Source: Nostoc sp. 'Lobaria pulmonaria (5183) cyanobiont' (GTDB lineage: Bacteria > Cyanobacteriota > Cyanobacteriia > Cyanobacteriales > Nostocaceae). Taken from it: a stretch of 64,000 nt of DNA. The notes below the pieces were generated by a model that had not been told where the DNA came from, made no database searches, and worked only from the letters and a program-made list of their open reading frames with translations. Position 1 is the first letter of the stretch. Every line of letters starts with the position of its first letter. The position numbers and the translations under genes were made by a program. The DNA lies in NCBI RefSeq assembly GCF_002949795.1, contig NZ_CP026692.1:5006545-5070544 (forward strand). Direction: 5' to 3'. Shown here piece after piece: positions 26,015 through 35,140 of the stretch.

Positions 26015-26567
26015 AGAAGAGTCTAAACCAGTACCAGCAGACGAAGAAGAGTCTAAACCAGTACCAGCAGCGAAAGAAGAGTCATTGGTACAAGCGGGTA
26101 AAGTTTCTCAGTGGTTGACGGAAAATGGCTTTGACCATGAGTTTTTAGCACCAGACAAGAATGGTGTAGAGATAATTAAGGTGGCGGCAGATTTCTTGCT
26201 TCCTACTGCTACAGCCCTTTATGCTTATGGGTTTAATTATCTCCAGTGTCAAGGTGGTATTGACCTTGGCCCAGGACAAGAATTGGTGAGTATGTATCAC
26301 TTGATTAAAGTGAGTGATAATAGCGATCGCCCCGAAGAAGTTCGAGTTAAGGTGTTCTTACCACGCGAAAACCCCGTAGTGCCTTCTGTGTACTGGATTT
26401 GGAAGACCGCAGATTGGCAAGAGCGCGAGTCTTACGATATGTTGGGCATTGTCTACCAAGGACACCCAAATCTCAAGCGGATTTTGATGCCGGAAGATTG
26501 GGTAGGTTGGCCTTTGCGCAAGGATTACATCTCGCCTGATTTTTACGAGTTGCAAGACGCTTATTAA
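26007..26567 (+). CDS. ndhJ: NAD(P)H-quinone oxidoreductase subunit J
   Basis: A 186-residue NDH-1 subunit of the NuoC/30-kDa type: VSQWLTENGFDHEFLAPD, YLQCQGGIDLGPGQELVSMY, the signature ADWQERESYDMLGIVYQGHP, and MPEDWVGWPLRKDYISPDFY. It starts with GTG, with AAAGGAGGA about 9 bases upstream. The N-terminus carries a direct repeat EESKPVPA (30-bp duplication at 26013-26072), giving a disordered acidic extension of about 25 residues before the conserved domain. Confidence 0.96.
   Translation: MAEEESKPVPADEEESKPVPAAKEESLVQAGKVSQWLTENGFDHEFLAPDKNGVEIIKVAADFLLPTATALYAYGFNYLQCQGGIDLGPGQELVSMYHLIKVSDNSDRPEEVRVKVFLPRENPVVPSVYWIWKTADWQERESYDMLGIVYQGHPNLKRILMPEDWVGWPLRKDYISPDFYELQDAY
26013..26072 (+). 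repeat. 30-bp direct duplication at the start of ndhJ
   Basis: Two head-to-tail 30-base copies, identical except for the last two bases, encode EESKPVPA twice. A third, more diverged acidic unit (KEES) follows. The duplication keeps the frame. Confidence 0.9.
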
Positions 26568-26605
26568 AGATTGCTGAGTTTCAGCAGTGAGAATTTTGAT
26601 CACCT

Positions 26606-26640
26606 CACCCCTCTTCGTTAACGGAGAGGGGTGTCGTTTT
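26606..26640 (+). terminator. Terminator after ndhCKJ
   Basis: CACCCCTCT (26606-26614) pairs with AGAGGGGTG (26625-26633) around the palindromic loop CGTTAACG, then TCGTTTTATTG follows. It is placed 39 bases after the ndhJ stop, as expected for the operon end. Confidence 0.8.
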
Positions 26641-26863
26641 ATTGCAGTAAAGCAAAGGGATGTTGAGGAAAAATAGTTTATGTACAAGTTGAATTGCTAG
26701 GCTGAATTGGGGGATTGAGAATCGTCTTCATTGGGGAGGCAGCGCTGTGGGCGAGTTTCCCGACTTGAGGCGACTGCCGTTTAAAGATGTGATTTTTAAT
26801 GAAGATCATTCGACTATACGTAAGGGTAACGCCCCTGCAAATCTATCGGTACTCCGAACGTAA

Positions 26864-26886
26864 GCGTAGCCCGCCGTAGGCATCGC
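26864..26886 (+). repeat. Dispersed GCGTAG...CATCGC repeat, copy 1
   Basis: A 23-base unit starting GCGTAGCCCG and ending GTAGGCATCGC. Related copies occur at 51064-51092 and 51872-51894 (plus strand) and at 39563-39580 and 62833-62858 (minus strand). All lie between genes. Confidence 0.7.
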
Positions 26887-27028
26887 ACTCAATATTTGGC
26901 GCCGAAATGGTTATTTTTCCATCACCTCAGCCCAGAGATTTACTTCTAATGATATTGACAAACTCTTATCCTTTGTGGAATAAAACAGTTCTGCTCCCCA
27001 ACCCTCCTTTCAAGGGCAGGTTTTTTGT

Positions 27029-27181
27029 TTAAGCAGAAGAGAAAACTATGGAACCCGTTGATTGCATCATTCCTATACCAAAACTCCACATTGCCAAAAC
27101 TTTCGCTTGTGCCCGACTTAGGTGTGGTAGTTTTTGGCTAACGATCGCAATCCAACTGTTTAAACCCGGATCTTTACTCAT
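27029..27181 (-). pseudogene. Transposase N-terminal remnant
   Basis: A 50-residue reading ending in a stop, with LNSWIAIVSQKLPHLSRAQ and KVLAMWSFGIGMMQSTGS. This matches from memory the N-terminus of IS transposases of the type with LPHLSxPQAxVLAxWSFG. The catalytic DDE part is missing, and no inverted repeats were found, so it is a dead fragment of an insertion sequence. The open frame runs back to 27286, but those residues do not look like transposase. Confidence 0.6.
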
Positions 27182-27436
27182 GACCTGCTTTGTGTCACGA
27201 GGGTTTATCTTAACATCTGATTCTTCAAAAAACCTGCCCTTAAAAGCCTTAATCCCCGCGATGTTGTATTGGGGGGAAATTCCCAATCTAGTTCCCTCCC
27301 CAATACATACGGGGAGGGTTAGGGAAGGATATTTTTGTACTTCATTAACTTACAATCTGCTGTAAAGGTAAAATATCCTTGAGCGATCGCCATTCAACTT
27401 TCACATCACGTTATCATCGGATCTTGGGGAATTTCC

Positions 27437-30100
27437 GTGCATAACTCGATAGCATCTATGACTGCCTCTCACTCCGAAACTCCATCTACCAAGCCCGATG
27501 CAAGTACTTTTATTTCTGACCATCAACAGGTGGATCGCAGTAAGCTAAGTCAAATGTACTTGCATTATGTCGAGACAAAGGATAAATATCCTCACGCGGT
27601 ATTGCTGTATCGGGTAGGAGATTTCTTTGAATGCTATTTCCAAGATGCTGTAAAACTAGCGCAAGAATTAGAATTAGTTCTCACTAGTAAGCAAGCTGGG
27701 GAACAGGGACGGGTGGCGATGTCTGGTGTTCCGCATCACGCTTGGGAACGCTACGCGACGATGCTGGTAGAAAAAGGCTACGCAGTGGTAATTTGCGATC
27801 AAGTGGAAGATGCTTCTGAAGCTGCTGGGAGATTGGTGCGACGAGAAGTAACGCGCATTCTGACTCCTGGGACTTTGCTGGAAGAAGGAATGCTCAAATC
27901 CAGTCGCAATAATTACCTTGCAGCAGTAGTAATTGCTGTAAATCATTGGGGTTTAGCCTATGCAGATATCTCTACAGGTGAATTTTTTACCACTCAAAGT
28001 AGCGATCTAGAACATTTGACACAAGAATTAATGCGCTTGCAACCTTCAGAGGTGTTAGTTCCGACAAATGCTCCCGATTTGGGTAATTTGCTACGTCCAG
28101 GAGAAACTTCGCCACATTTGCCGGAGTGTTTGCCACCATCATTTTGTTATAGTTTGCGATCGCAACTTCCCTTTTCTCAAGGAGAAGCTAGACCTAGATT
28201 ATTGCAGAAATTTAAGGTGCGATCGCTCGAAGGACTCGGTTGCGATCGTCTTCCCCTCGCCGTTCGTGCGGCTGGCGGTCTTTTGGAATACTTGGAAGAT
28301 ACCCAAAAAGAAAACCCTGTCACCCTCCAGAGACTCCGCAGCTATACTGTCACCGACTACCTAATTGTTGACAATCAAACCCGCCGTAACCTAGAAATTA
28401 CCCAAACCGTCCGGGATGGCACTTTTCACGGTTCCCTACTTTGGGCGTTAGATAAAACTAGTACAGCAATGGGTGGGCGAGCTTTGCGGCGGTGGTTGTT
28501 GCAACCCCTAGTCGATATTAAAGGCATTCGGGCACGTCTTGATACTATCCAAGAATTAATGGAAAATACGCCCCTGCGTCAAGATTTACGCCAGTTGTTA
28601 AGGCAAATTTATGATTTGGAACGACTCACAGGAAGAGCGGGTTCTGGTACAGCTAATGCTAGAGATTTAGTGGCATTGGCAGATTCCCTCTCCCGCTTAC
28701 CGGAATTATCCAACTTAGTCGTTGAGACGCGTTCTCCTTTCCTGAAAGCTTTGCAGAAAGTCCCAAGTGTATTGGAAGAATTGGCACAAAAGTTACACGC
28801 ACATCTTGTAGAGTCGCCACCCATACTAATTAAAGAAGGCGGATTAATTCGCCCCAGTGTAAATCCCCTACTGGACGAAAGGAAGGCGACTGTAGAAGCA
28901 GACCAGCAATGGATTGCCAACTTGGAAGTTGATGAGAGAGCTAAGACAGGAATTTCGACACTGAAGGTAGGATTTAACAAAACCTTTGGTTATTATATCA
29001 GTATTTCCCGCACCAAAGCCGACCAAGTACCCGCTAATTACATCCGCAAGCAAACTCTGACCAATGAGGAACGTTACATCACCCCAGATTTAAAGGAACG
29101 AGAAGCTAGAATTCTCACAGCGCGAGATGATTTAAATCAGTTGGAATATGAGATTTTTACGACCTTGCGGGAAGAAGTAGCACAAGAGGCGGAAATAATT
29201 CGCAATTTATCTCGTGCAGTAGCGGCGGCGGATGTGTTGTGTGGTTTGGCTGAGTTGGCGGTGCATCAAGGTTACTGTCGTCCCGAAATGTTGCCAGGAA
29301 GGGAGATAAACATTGTTGATGGTCGTCATCCGGTGGTGGAACAGTCTTTACCTGCGGGATTCTTTGTGCCGAATTCGACGCAATTGGGTCAAGAGTCATT
29401 AGCAGATGACGAAGAAAAAATAACAAATGACATAGACGCGCCAGCGGCTTCCCGCAGGGTAGGACAAAAGACAAATGACAGTCCCGATTTAATTATTCTG
29501 ACCGGGCCAAACGCCAGTGGCAAAAGTTGTTATTTGCGTCAAGTGGGATTGATTCAGTTAATGGCGCAGATTGGTAGTTTTGTACCAGCGAGATTTGCCA
29601 GATTGGGAATATGCGATCGCATTTTCACCCGTGTCGGTGCAGTAGATGATTTAGCAACTGGTCAATCTACTTTCATGGTGGAGATGAATGAAACCGCAAA
29701 TATTCTCAACCATGCCACATCTAGGTCGTTAGTACTATTAGATGAAATTGGTCGCGGGACAGCGACATTTGATGGTCTTTCCATAGCTTGGGCGGTAGCA
29801 GAATATATAGCAGTGGATATTCGGTCGCGGACAATTTTTGCCACGCATTACCATGAATTAAATGAACTGGCTAGCATTATACCGAGTGTGGCTAACTATC
29901 AAGTGACAGTGAAAGAATTACCCGACCAAATTATCTTTTTGCACCAAGTTCAACCAGGAGGTGCTGATAAGTCTTATGGAATTGAAGCAGGAAGATTAGC
30001 AGGTTTACCAGCCGTAGTTATTCAACGCGCAAAACAAGTCATGGGACAAATTGAAAAACACAGTAAGATTGCGATGGGACTGCAAAATCTTGATGGGTAA
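27437..30100 (+). CDS. mutS: DNA mismatch repair protein MutS
   Basis: A full-length 887-residue MutS. The mismatch-binding domain I has YRVGDFFECYFQDAVKLA (with the Phe-x-Glu motif FFE). Connector, lever and clamp domains follow. The ATPase has Walker A TGPNASGKSCYLR, Walker B VLLDEIGRGTATFDG and the H-loop TIFATHYHELNEL. MutS recognises mismatches and recruits MutL. Just before the ATPase there is an unusual insert, SLADDEEKITNDIDAPAASR and on to QKTNDS, encoded by dispersed repeat DNA (about 29395-29480). A GTG at 27437 or an ATG at 27458 may be the start; the conserved part begins well after both. Confidence 0.97.
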   Translation: MHNSIASMTASHSETPSTKPDASTFISDHQQVDRSKLSQMYLHYVETKDKYPHAVLLYRVGDFFECYFQDAVKLAQELELVLTSKQAGEQGRVAMSGVPHHAWERYATMLVEKGYAVVICDQVEDASEAAGRLVRREVTRILTPGTLLEEGMLKSSRNNYLAAVVIAVNHWGLAYADISTGEFFTTQSSDLEHLTQELMRLQPSEVLVPTNAPDLGNLLRPGETSPHLPECLPPSFCYSLRSQLPFSQGEARPRLLQKFKVRSLEGLGCDRLPLAVRAAGGLLEYLEDTQKENPVTLQRLRSYTVTDYLIVDNQTRRNLEITQTVRDGTFHGSLLWALDKTSTAMGGRALRRWLLQPLVDIKGIRARLDTIQELMENTPLRQDLRQLLRQIYDLERLTGRAGSGTANARDLVALADSLSRLPELSNLVVETRSPFLKALQKVPSVLEELAQKLHAHLVESPPILIKEGGLIRPSVNPLLDERKATVEADQQWIANLEVDERAKTGISTLKVGFNKTFGYYISISRTKADQVPANYIRKQTLTNEERYITPDLKEREARILTARDDLNQLEYEIFTTLREEVAQEAEIIRNLSRAVAAADVLCGLAELAVHQGYCRPEMLPGREINIVDGRHPVVEQSLPAGFFVPNSTQLGQESLADDEEKITNDIDAPAASRRVGQKTNDSPDLIILTGPNASGKSCYLRQVGLIQLMAQIGSFVPARFARLGICDRIFTRVGAVDDLATGQSTFMVEMNETANILNHATSRSLVLLDEIGRGTATFDGLSIAWAVAEYIAVDIRSRTIFATHYHELNELASIIPSVANYQVTVKELPDQIIFLHQVQPGGADKSYGIEAGRLAGLPAVVIQRAKQVMGQIEKHSKIAMGLQNLDG
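29395..29480 (+). repeat. Dispersed repeat inserted in frame in mutS
   Basis: The segment contains ACAAATGACA twice, flanking GCGCCAGCGGCTTCCCGCAG. ACAAATGACA is the same motif as in the window's intergenic GTCATTTGTC runs (for instance 21890-21905, 43748-43830). It encodes residues that MutS proteins normally lack, between the clamp region and the ATPase. Confidence 0.65.
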
Positions 30101-30183
30101 GCAAGTTCGTAGTAAGGACTTTAGTCCTTATTTTTTCAGCACTAAAGTGCTTATAGCGCTTCTCGTTTGTGTGAGGTACACAC

Positions 30184-30212
30184 GTAGGGGCACGGCACTG
30201 CCGTGCCCCTAC
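30184..30212. repeat. 29-bp perfect palindromic repeat, copy 1
   Basis: GTAGGGGCACGGCA and its reverse complement are separated by one base. A related palindrome (GTAGGGGCATGGCA) is at 38941-38969. It sits between mutS and the cyclophilin gene and could form a strong hairpin in RNA from either strand; the two genes converge here. Confidence 0.85.
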
Positions 30213-30277
30213 ACCCCGCGATATAATGTTGTACCGCATCTGAATGGGAACCGCTATACTACAAACCGAGGTGTTAA

Positions 30278-30847
30278 TTACTGCCGAAAAATTTCTACTT
30301 TTTGTAACACCACTTCTTGATTCGGACGATCTCTAGTTGTAGCCACATTAGCAATCTTGTTGACTATATCTAGACCTTGGACAACTTCACCAAAAACACT
30401 GTGTTTGTTGTCAAGGTGAGGTGTTGGTGCTTCTGTAATGAACCATTGCGAACCATTAGTACCGCGTCCCGCATTAGCCATCGACAGGATACCTGCACCT
30501 GTGTGCCTCAATTCAGGATGAAACTCATCCTCAAATTGATATCCCGGCCCACCAGTACCCCATCGGCTGGCCGTATCCAAATAACGACTCAGAGGATCGC
30601 CACACTGAATCATAAAATCAGGGATGACCCGGTGAAAGCGAACCCCATCGTAGGCTGGAGTCCCCTTACCAGATTGACCAGTTTTAGGGTCTTTCCAGTC
30701 GATTGTTCCAGTTGCTAGACCGACAAAATTTTTGACGGTGTTAGGAGTTCGTTCTTCCTCCAAACGAACTACAATTTCACCCAAGGAAGTAGTTAAACGA
30801 GCGTGCAGTGTTCCATCACCGGGAATATTAATTTCTGGAAAATTCAT
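30278..30847 (-). CDS. Cyclophilin-type peptidyl-prolyl isomerase
   Basis: A 189-residue cyclophilin that catalyses cis-trans isomerisation of peptidyl-prolyl bonds. It has the catalytic Arg/Phe segment VRFHRVIPDFMIQCGDP, then GILSMANAGRGTNGSQWFIT and HLDNKHSVFGEVVQGLDIV. I start at MNFPEINIPGDG, where AGGATACCTC precedes the ATG at 30847. An upstream start at 30907 would add a non-conserved leader. No signal peptide is seen, so it acts in the cytoplasm. Confidence 0.92.
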   Translation of the reverse strand: MNFPEINIPGDGTLHARLTTSLGEIVVRLEEERTPNTVKNFVGLATGTIDWKDPKTGQSGKGTPAYDGVRFHRVIPDFMIQCGDPLSRYLDTASRWGTGGPGYQFEDEFHPELRHTGAGILSMANAGRGTNGSQWFITEAPTPHLDNKHSVFGEVVQGLDIVNKIANVATTRDRPNQEVVLQKVEIFRQ

Positions 30848-30966
30848 GAGGTATCCTATTTTGAAAATTGCCAGTGTTTGACCTACGATAAGCTTATCAG
30901 CATTCAAGTTACAGGTTTACAGATTACAAAAAAACTGAACCAAGAAAACTTTAGAAAACGAATATT

Positions 30967-32949
30967 TTACTCGGGCAAATTTATCGCTGGATTACGGTTA
31001 AAGAATCCTCTAGGGACTAGCTTAAAGCCAACTCGGTGAACAGGCATCACAGGCCAATCTTCCGATCGCGGAATATGAGTTACGCCCATCGTGTACCAGA
31101 GGACGATATCTTCACCCAGCAAAGACTCATTGTCTGAGATATATTTTGGTAAACCCTGTCCGGGTTTCGTCTGGTTCGGATAATCGCCCCCAGCATAAAG
31201 TTCAGTAGGTTTATATTTTGTTACCCAGAGGTGATGAGTTGCAAATTCTGCCCGTTGACGGATTTTTGAGCCTTCCACCGGGAAAAATATGGAGTTTCCT
31301 TCAGGCATCAGCATATATCCAGGTGCAGCCCCTAAAACATTCTTTTTGTCTGCACTAACAATCATCCATTCTCGACTGCTTTTCATGTTCAAATCGCGCA
31401 CAGCAGCCGTTTCTTGGGCTAGTGGAGTTTCTGTAACTGCGATCGCATTTCCTAAAGGATTTTTCTCATCCATCGGCAAAGCATTCACATTCATTTCGAT
31501 CACAGAATTCGCTTGACCATCAACATCGAAATCTAGACGATAGTTGAAAAAGTGCTGGTGATTTACTCCAAAGATATTCTTAGCAATTAACCGACCATAA
31601 GAATCATCATCAGATTGCTTTTGGGCAGCCGTTCCTTGCGCTAGTATAATACCCGTTAATTCATTTTGGACTTCCAAAGTCCCATCCTGGTGAAAGATCC
31701 AATTGATGCTGTAATCATAGTTGTCAATGGCTACCGTCATCTTCATCACTAATTCTCGACTGCGACGGACATCATTACGCTGAGTATTATACTCATAGTG
31801 TTTCCACAGCATTCCGTTATCGCGTTCGTAGATGCCGATAACCCCTGGTATTTGATAAGGTTCTCCCTGTTCATTAGCAAATACAGCATTTAGTAACAAG
31901 CCATTTTCAGGAATTTCTTTACCTAATTCCATCGAATTTGCTAGTTGACCTAAGTTGTATTCTCCAACATCAAAGGCATTTCTAAACGACCAAGTAGGTT
32001 CAGGATTGCCATAAGGTACTACCATTTCTGAGAGACTAGCGCGGTATAAAACTGGTCGAATATTTTCCCCGTCTTTGTGCGTCACTTGGTAGAGCATTAA
32101 TCCATTACGAGGATGCATTGAATAGCGAAACTTCCAACCTTGCCAGCTAATTTCATTGTTTTTGATCTGGAAACTTCTACCATTAGGTTGGAGGATTTTC
32201 AATGCTTTAAGTGGTGACAGTAATTTGCCCAATGATTTGACATCGTAATTCCAGTTTTCTTGAGAGAAAGGTATGTTTCCTCTATCAACAAAACTAGCAA
32301 TTTTACCCGTGTTCAAATTTACTGTTGCTAAGACTCCTTCAATCGGACTACTGTAATAGTTCCAGCTTTTGCCTTTGTAGTAAGATAAACCGCGACAAAG
32401 ACGATTACCTATTGCTTCTTCCTGTTCGCTCAGAATTCCTGGTGCCCACCAACTAATTTTGACTTGCTCAAAATCAGTAATTCCCCGCCTTTGCATTGCT
32501 TTTTGCCATCGAGGATCGGCTTTAACCACCTGAGTTGCTAGTTCATATTCTGAATTGACAATCGCAGGTTGAACAGACGCTATTTCTTTCCAAGAACTTA
32601 AGGTTTTGCTTCTCAGGTCAACAATTCCTTCAAAGGTTTTGTTTTCTGAACGTTCATAGATTATCAAAAAAACTTTTCGCCCAAAGACTTTACCAGGTGT
32701 AAAATTTATAACTTCTTCTTTATCTGGTTCTTGTAAAGCAATAAGGGGAAAAGCTGCCATTTCGCTCAAAGTTTTCTTACTTTTGATAATCGAAACAGCT
32801 GTGCTAATTTCTACCTCAGTTAGCGAAGTAAGAGGATGGGAAATCAAAGGCTGTTGAGCCGTCAATGTTTCCATTAATCCGATTGAGATAGAAATGACAA
32901 CAATGATGGCAATAGCTAGCCATAAAAAACGCTTTAGCCGCTTAATCAT
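30967..32949 (-). CDS. Copper amine oxidase (topaquinone type)
   Basis: A 660-residue secreted primary-amine oxidase. A signal anchor is at residues 8-30. The catalytic base is D327 (FDVGEYNLG). The cofactor motif NYDY (410-413) makes Y411 the precursor of topaquinone. Copper ligands are H464 and H466 (NHQHFFNYRLDFDVDG) and H625 (VTHIPRSEDWPVMP). The C-terminus FFNRNPAINLPE is typical. It should oxidise primary amines to aldehydes, releasing ammonia and peroxide, in the periplasm or at the cell surface. That could let the cell use amines as nitrogen. The substrate is unknown. It is monocistronic. Confidence 0.95.
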   Translation of the reverse strand: MIKRLKRFLWLAIAIIVVISISIGLMETLTAQQPLISHPLTSLTEVEISTAVSIIKSKKTLSEMAAFPLIALQEPDKEEVINFTPGKVFGRKVFLIIYERSENKTFEGIVDLRSKTLSSWKEIASVQPAIVNSEYELATQVVKADPRWQKAMQRRGITDFEQVKISWWAPGILSEQEEAIGNRLCRGLSYYKGKSWNYYSSPIEGVLATVNLNTGKIASFVDRGNIPFSQENWNYDVKSLGKLLSPLKALKILQPNGRSFQIKNNEISWQGWKFRYSMHPRNGLMLYQVTHKDGENIRPVLYRASLSEMVVPYGNPEPTWSFRNAFDVGEYNLGQLANSMELGKEIPENGLLLNAVFANEQGEPYQIPGVIGIYERDNGMLWKHYEYNTQRNDVRRSRELVMKMTVAIDNYDYSINWIFHQDGTLEVQNELTGIILAQGTAAQKQSDDDSYGRLIAKNIFGVNHQHFFNYRLDFDVDGQANSVIEMNVNALPMDEKNPLGNAIAVTETPLAQETAAVRDLNMKSSREWMIVSADKKNVLGAAPGYMLMPEGNSIFFPVEGSKIRQRAEFATHHLWVTKYKPTELYAGGDYPNQTKPGQGLPKYISDNESLLGEDIVLWYTMGVTHIPRSEDWPVMPVHRVGFKLVPRGFFNRNPAINLPE

Positions 32950-33130
32950 CTTTTACATTTTTACAAAAGACTTATAGTTATCTATTTCCAAGCCTAAGAT
33001 TGAAAACCGATAAATTAAGAGGCTAAAGCGAAATTAATTTGTTAATACTTGGGGATTAGGGACTGGCGACTAGGAAGCAAGGGCTGGGAAATTTTTCCTA
33101 ATACCCAATACCCAGTCCCCAATCCCCAAT

Positions 33131-33655
33131 TTATGCCGAAACCAAACGGCGTAAAGATTCAGCACGACGTTTAGCAATAGAGTTATTTGGAGCAAATTTG
33201 AGTGCTTCTTCGTAACTTTGTAACGCCTGAGTAGTTAATTTTTTCTTCTCGTAGGCGTGACCGAGATTATTCAATCCTGTTACGTAGTCTGGTTTAGACT
33301 TAAGAGCTTCTTTGTACTGACGAATTGCTAAGTCATATTGATCTTGGGTAAAATAAACATAGCCCAGCCCGTTGTAGATGGGAGCGATATTTTCTTCTTC
33401 CTCTTCTTGGGCAGTTTTGAGAGCTTTTTGAAATAGCGCGATCGCTTGAGAATACATTTTTTTTTCTGAATAAATACTGGCTAACTCATAATATTCTTGA
33501 GTCGTACCCTTTTCTTTCTCTAACTTCTTTCGCAACTTTGCAAAAGAGCCTTCAACCTTACGAGTTTTGAAAATCTGGCGAAAAACACTCACGGCTGCAA
33601 TTGTGAGTATAACCACCAAAATTGAGAGATAAACAACGGCTAGACTGTTATCCAT
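33131..33655 (-). CDS. TPR protein, probable Ycf37 (PSI assembly or stability)
   Basis: A 174-residue protein with one N-terminal membrane helix (VVYLSILVVILTIAAVSVF) and three TPR units (about residues 53-85 EYYELASIYSEKKMYSQAIA, 92-125 PIYNGLGYVYFTQDQYDLAI, 126-160 VTGLNNLGHAYEKKKL). Length and layout match cyanobacterial and plastid Ycf37, a thylakoid protein that helps photosystem I accumulate. That match is from memory. It lies downstream of the solute-binding protein gene on the same strand, 83 bases away. Confidence 0.85.
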   Translation of the reverse strand: MDNSLAVVYLSILVVILTIAAVSVFRQIFKTRKVEGSFAKLRKKLEKEKGTTQEYYELASIYSEKKMYSQAIALFQKALKTAQEEEEENIAPIYNGLGYVYFTQDQYDLAIRQYKEALKSKPDYVTGLNNLGHAYEKKKLTTQALQSYEEALKFAPNNSIAKRRAESLRRLVSA

Positions 33656-33738
33656 TGCTGCAAATACAAATATTATAAAGTTTGTTATTTGTCATTTGTC
33701 ATTTGTCCTTGGTTATTCGTTAATGACTAATGACCAAT

Positions 33739-34554
33739 TTACGGTAAACCCCAATATTGAGAGCGTTGTTGGAGCCAACCTTTTTCTAAATAACGAGCGA
33801 TCGCTTGATTCACGTTTCGTCTTAATTCATCGTACTGTAATCCCTTGGGCATTACTACAGCCAAAGGTTCAGTTGATAACTTAATTGGCAGTAGCCGATA
33901 TTGAGGATATTGTTGTACCCAGCCGCTTAGAACACTAGCATCTGCGGCAAAGGCAAAGGCTGCATTATTTTCTATTCTTTCTCGCGCTTCTTGATAAGAA
34001 TTCACTCCTACTAACTCGGCGTTTGACAGATAGTATCGCACTTTAGCAATGGTGCTGGAGTTGTTAAGTACGGCAATTTTTTGTTTTGATAGATCGCTCA
34101 ACTGCTGCACAGATGCATCTTTTGTAACTAGTACAGTGCCATCCAAATAATAGGGAACGCTGAAACTAACTATGCGGGCGCGTGACTCGGTTGCTGTGAC
34201 TCTAGCGATCGCAAAATCAACTTTCTTGTCTAAGACTACAGACAGGCGATCGCGATTCGCTACAGGTTGAAATTTTACAGCTTCGGCTTTACCAACCAAG
34301 TCAACTGCCAAACGCTTTGCCAAGTCAATTTCTAAACCTTGCAAATTTCCGTTGTCATCTTTAAATCCCAAGGGACGCAAGTTATCTTTAACGGCAACAT
34401 TTAAATAACCCCGCTGCTGAATTTCTGACATTTCGGCAGCAGATGCAGTTAATCCTGTCCCCACTAGAGAAAAGCAAAAAATCCAAAAGATAGTGGCGGA
34501 TAATACCAGATGTAACCGAGTAATTACTTGCAATTTGTTACATCTGTTATACAT
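33739..34554 (-). CDS. Family 3 solute-binding protein (amino-acid ABC transporter type)
   Basis: A 271-residue exported protein. The signal segment is about residues 15-40 (LVLSATIFWIFCFSLVGTGL, cut probably after ASA). The SBP_bac_3 fold follows: EIQQRGYLNVAVKDNLRPLG, GLEIDLAKRLAVDL, VDFAIARVTATESRARIVSF and IAVLNNSSTIAKVRYYL. It should bind an amino acid or similar polar solute in the periplasm. No permease or ATPase gene is adjacent. Its start is only 12 bases after the rplT stop, so it may be read through from the ribosomal operon. Confidence 0.9.
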   Translation of the reverse strand: MYNRCNKLQVITRLHLVLSATIFWIFCFSLVGTGLTASAAEMSEIQQRGYLNVAVKDNLRPLGFKDDNGNLQGLEIDLAKRLAVDLVGKAEAVKFQPVANRDRLSVVLDKKVDFAIARVTATESRARIVSFSVPYYLDGTVLVTKDASVQQLSDLSKQKIAVLNNSSTIAKVRYYLSNAELVGVNSYQEARERIENNAAFAFAADASVLSGWVQQYPQYRLLPIKLSTEPLAVVMPKGLQYDELRRNVNQAIARYLEKGWLQQRSQYWGLP

Positions 34555-34566
34555 CCCTTACCACCT

Positions 34567-34923
34567 TTATCCTTTAGCTTGAATTGCCAATTCAGCAACT
34601 TTGCCGAAGCTAGCTGGATCGAGAACTGCCAATTGCGCCAACATCTTGCGATTTAGTTGGATATCAGCTTTTTTCAAGTTACCGATCAACTGGCTGTAAC
34701 TCAAGCCGTGTTGCCTAGAAGCAGCGTTGATGCGGGCGATCCAGAGGCGACGAAAATCGCGCTTTTTCTTTTTGCGATCGCGGTAGGCACTCCGTAGCGC
34801 CTTCATCACTTGTTGGTTGGCAGTTCTAAACAGAGTTGAATGGGAACCGCGAAAACCTTTAGCTAGTTTGAGAATTTTATTGCGGCGTTTGCGAGCTACA
34901 TTACCGCGTTTTACCCGAGTCAT
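34567..34923 (-). CDS. rplT: 50S ribosomal protein L20
   Basis: A 118-residue basic protein: MTRVKRGNVARKRRNKILKL, GFRGSHSTLFRTANQQVMKA, then AYRDRKKKKRDFRRLWIARI and YSQLIGNLKKADIQLNRKML. It binds 23S rRNA early in large-subunit assembly. In many bacteria it represses its own operon by binding the leader mRNA. It follows rpmI by 19 bases. Confidence 0.97.
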   Translation of the reverse strand: MTRVKRGNVARKRRNKILKLAKGFRGSHSTLFRTANQQVMKALRSAYRDRKKKKRDFRRLWIARINAASRQHGLSYSQLIGNLKKADIQLNRKMLAQLAVLDPASFGKVAELAIQAKG

Positions 34924-34942
34924 AACTTATTTCCTAAAATAC

Positions 34943-35140
34943 TTACAAATATGGGAGCATCAAGCGCACGTTCAGTTCATCGCGTTCGTGTACAAGCGTA
35001 CTCTGGCGCATACCACGTTTTTTATCAGAAGATTTGTGTTCTAAAAGGTGGCTTTTGAACGCTTTACGACGGACGATTTTACCGCTACCAGTGGCACGAA
35101 ATCGCTTTGCCGCGGCTTTACGAGTCTTTAGTTTAGGCAT
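34943..35140 (-). CDS. rpmI: 50S ribosomal protein L35
   Basis: A 65-residue basic protein: MPKLKTRKAAAKRFRATGSG, then KIVRRKAFKSHLLEHKSSDK. It is a structural protein of the large subunit. The order rpmI-rplT is conserved in bacteria. The infC gene, which often precedes it, is not adjacent here. Confidence 0.97.
   Translation of the reverse strand: MPKLKTRKAAAKRFRATGSGKIVRRKAFKSHLLEHKSSDKKRGMRQSTLVHERDELNVRLMLPYL

Larger units (their letters stand above)
26568..27436. other. Gene-free stretch with terminator and transposase remnant
   Basis: About 870 bases between ndhJ and mutS. It holds the ndh terminator (26606-26640), a dispersed repeat at 26864-26886, a decayed transposase fragment on the minus strand (27029-27181), and a CCCTCCCC...GGGGAGGG inverted repeat near 27293-27318. 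No intact gene was seen. Confidence 0.5.

Noticed and set aside
30051..30320. 89-residue frame between mutS and the cyclophilin gene
   Set aside because: It overlaps the mutS end and the 29-bp palindrome and shows no protein features.
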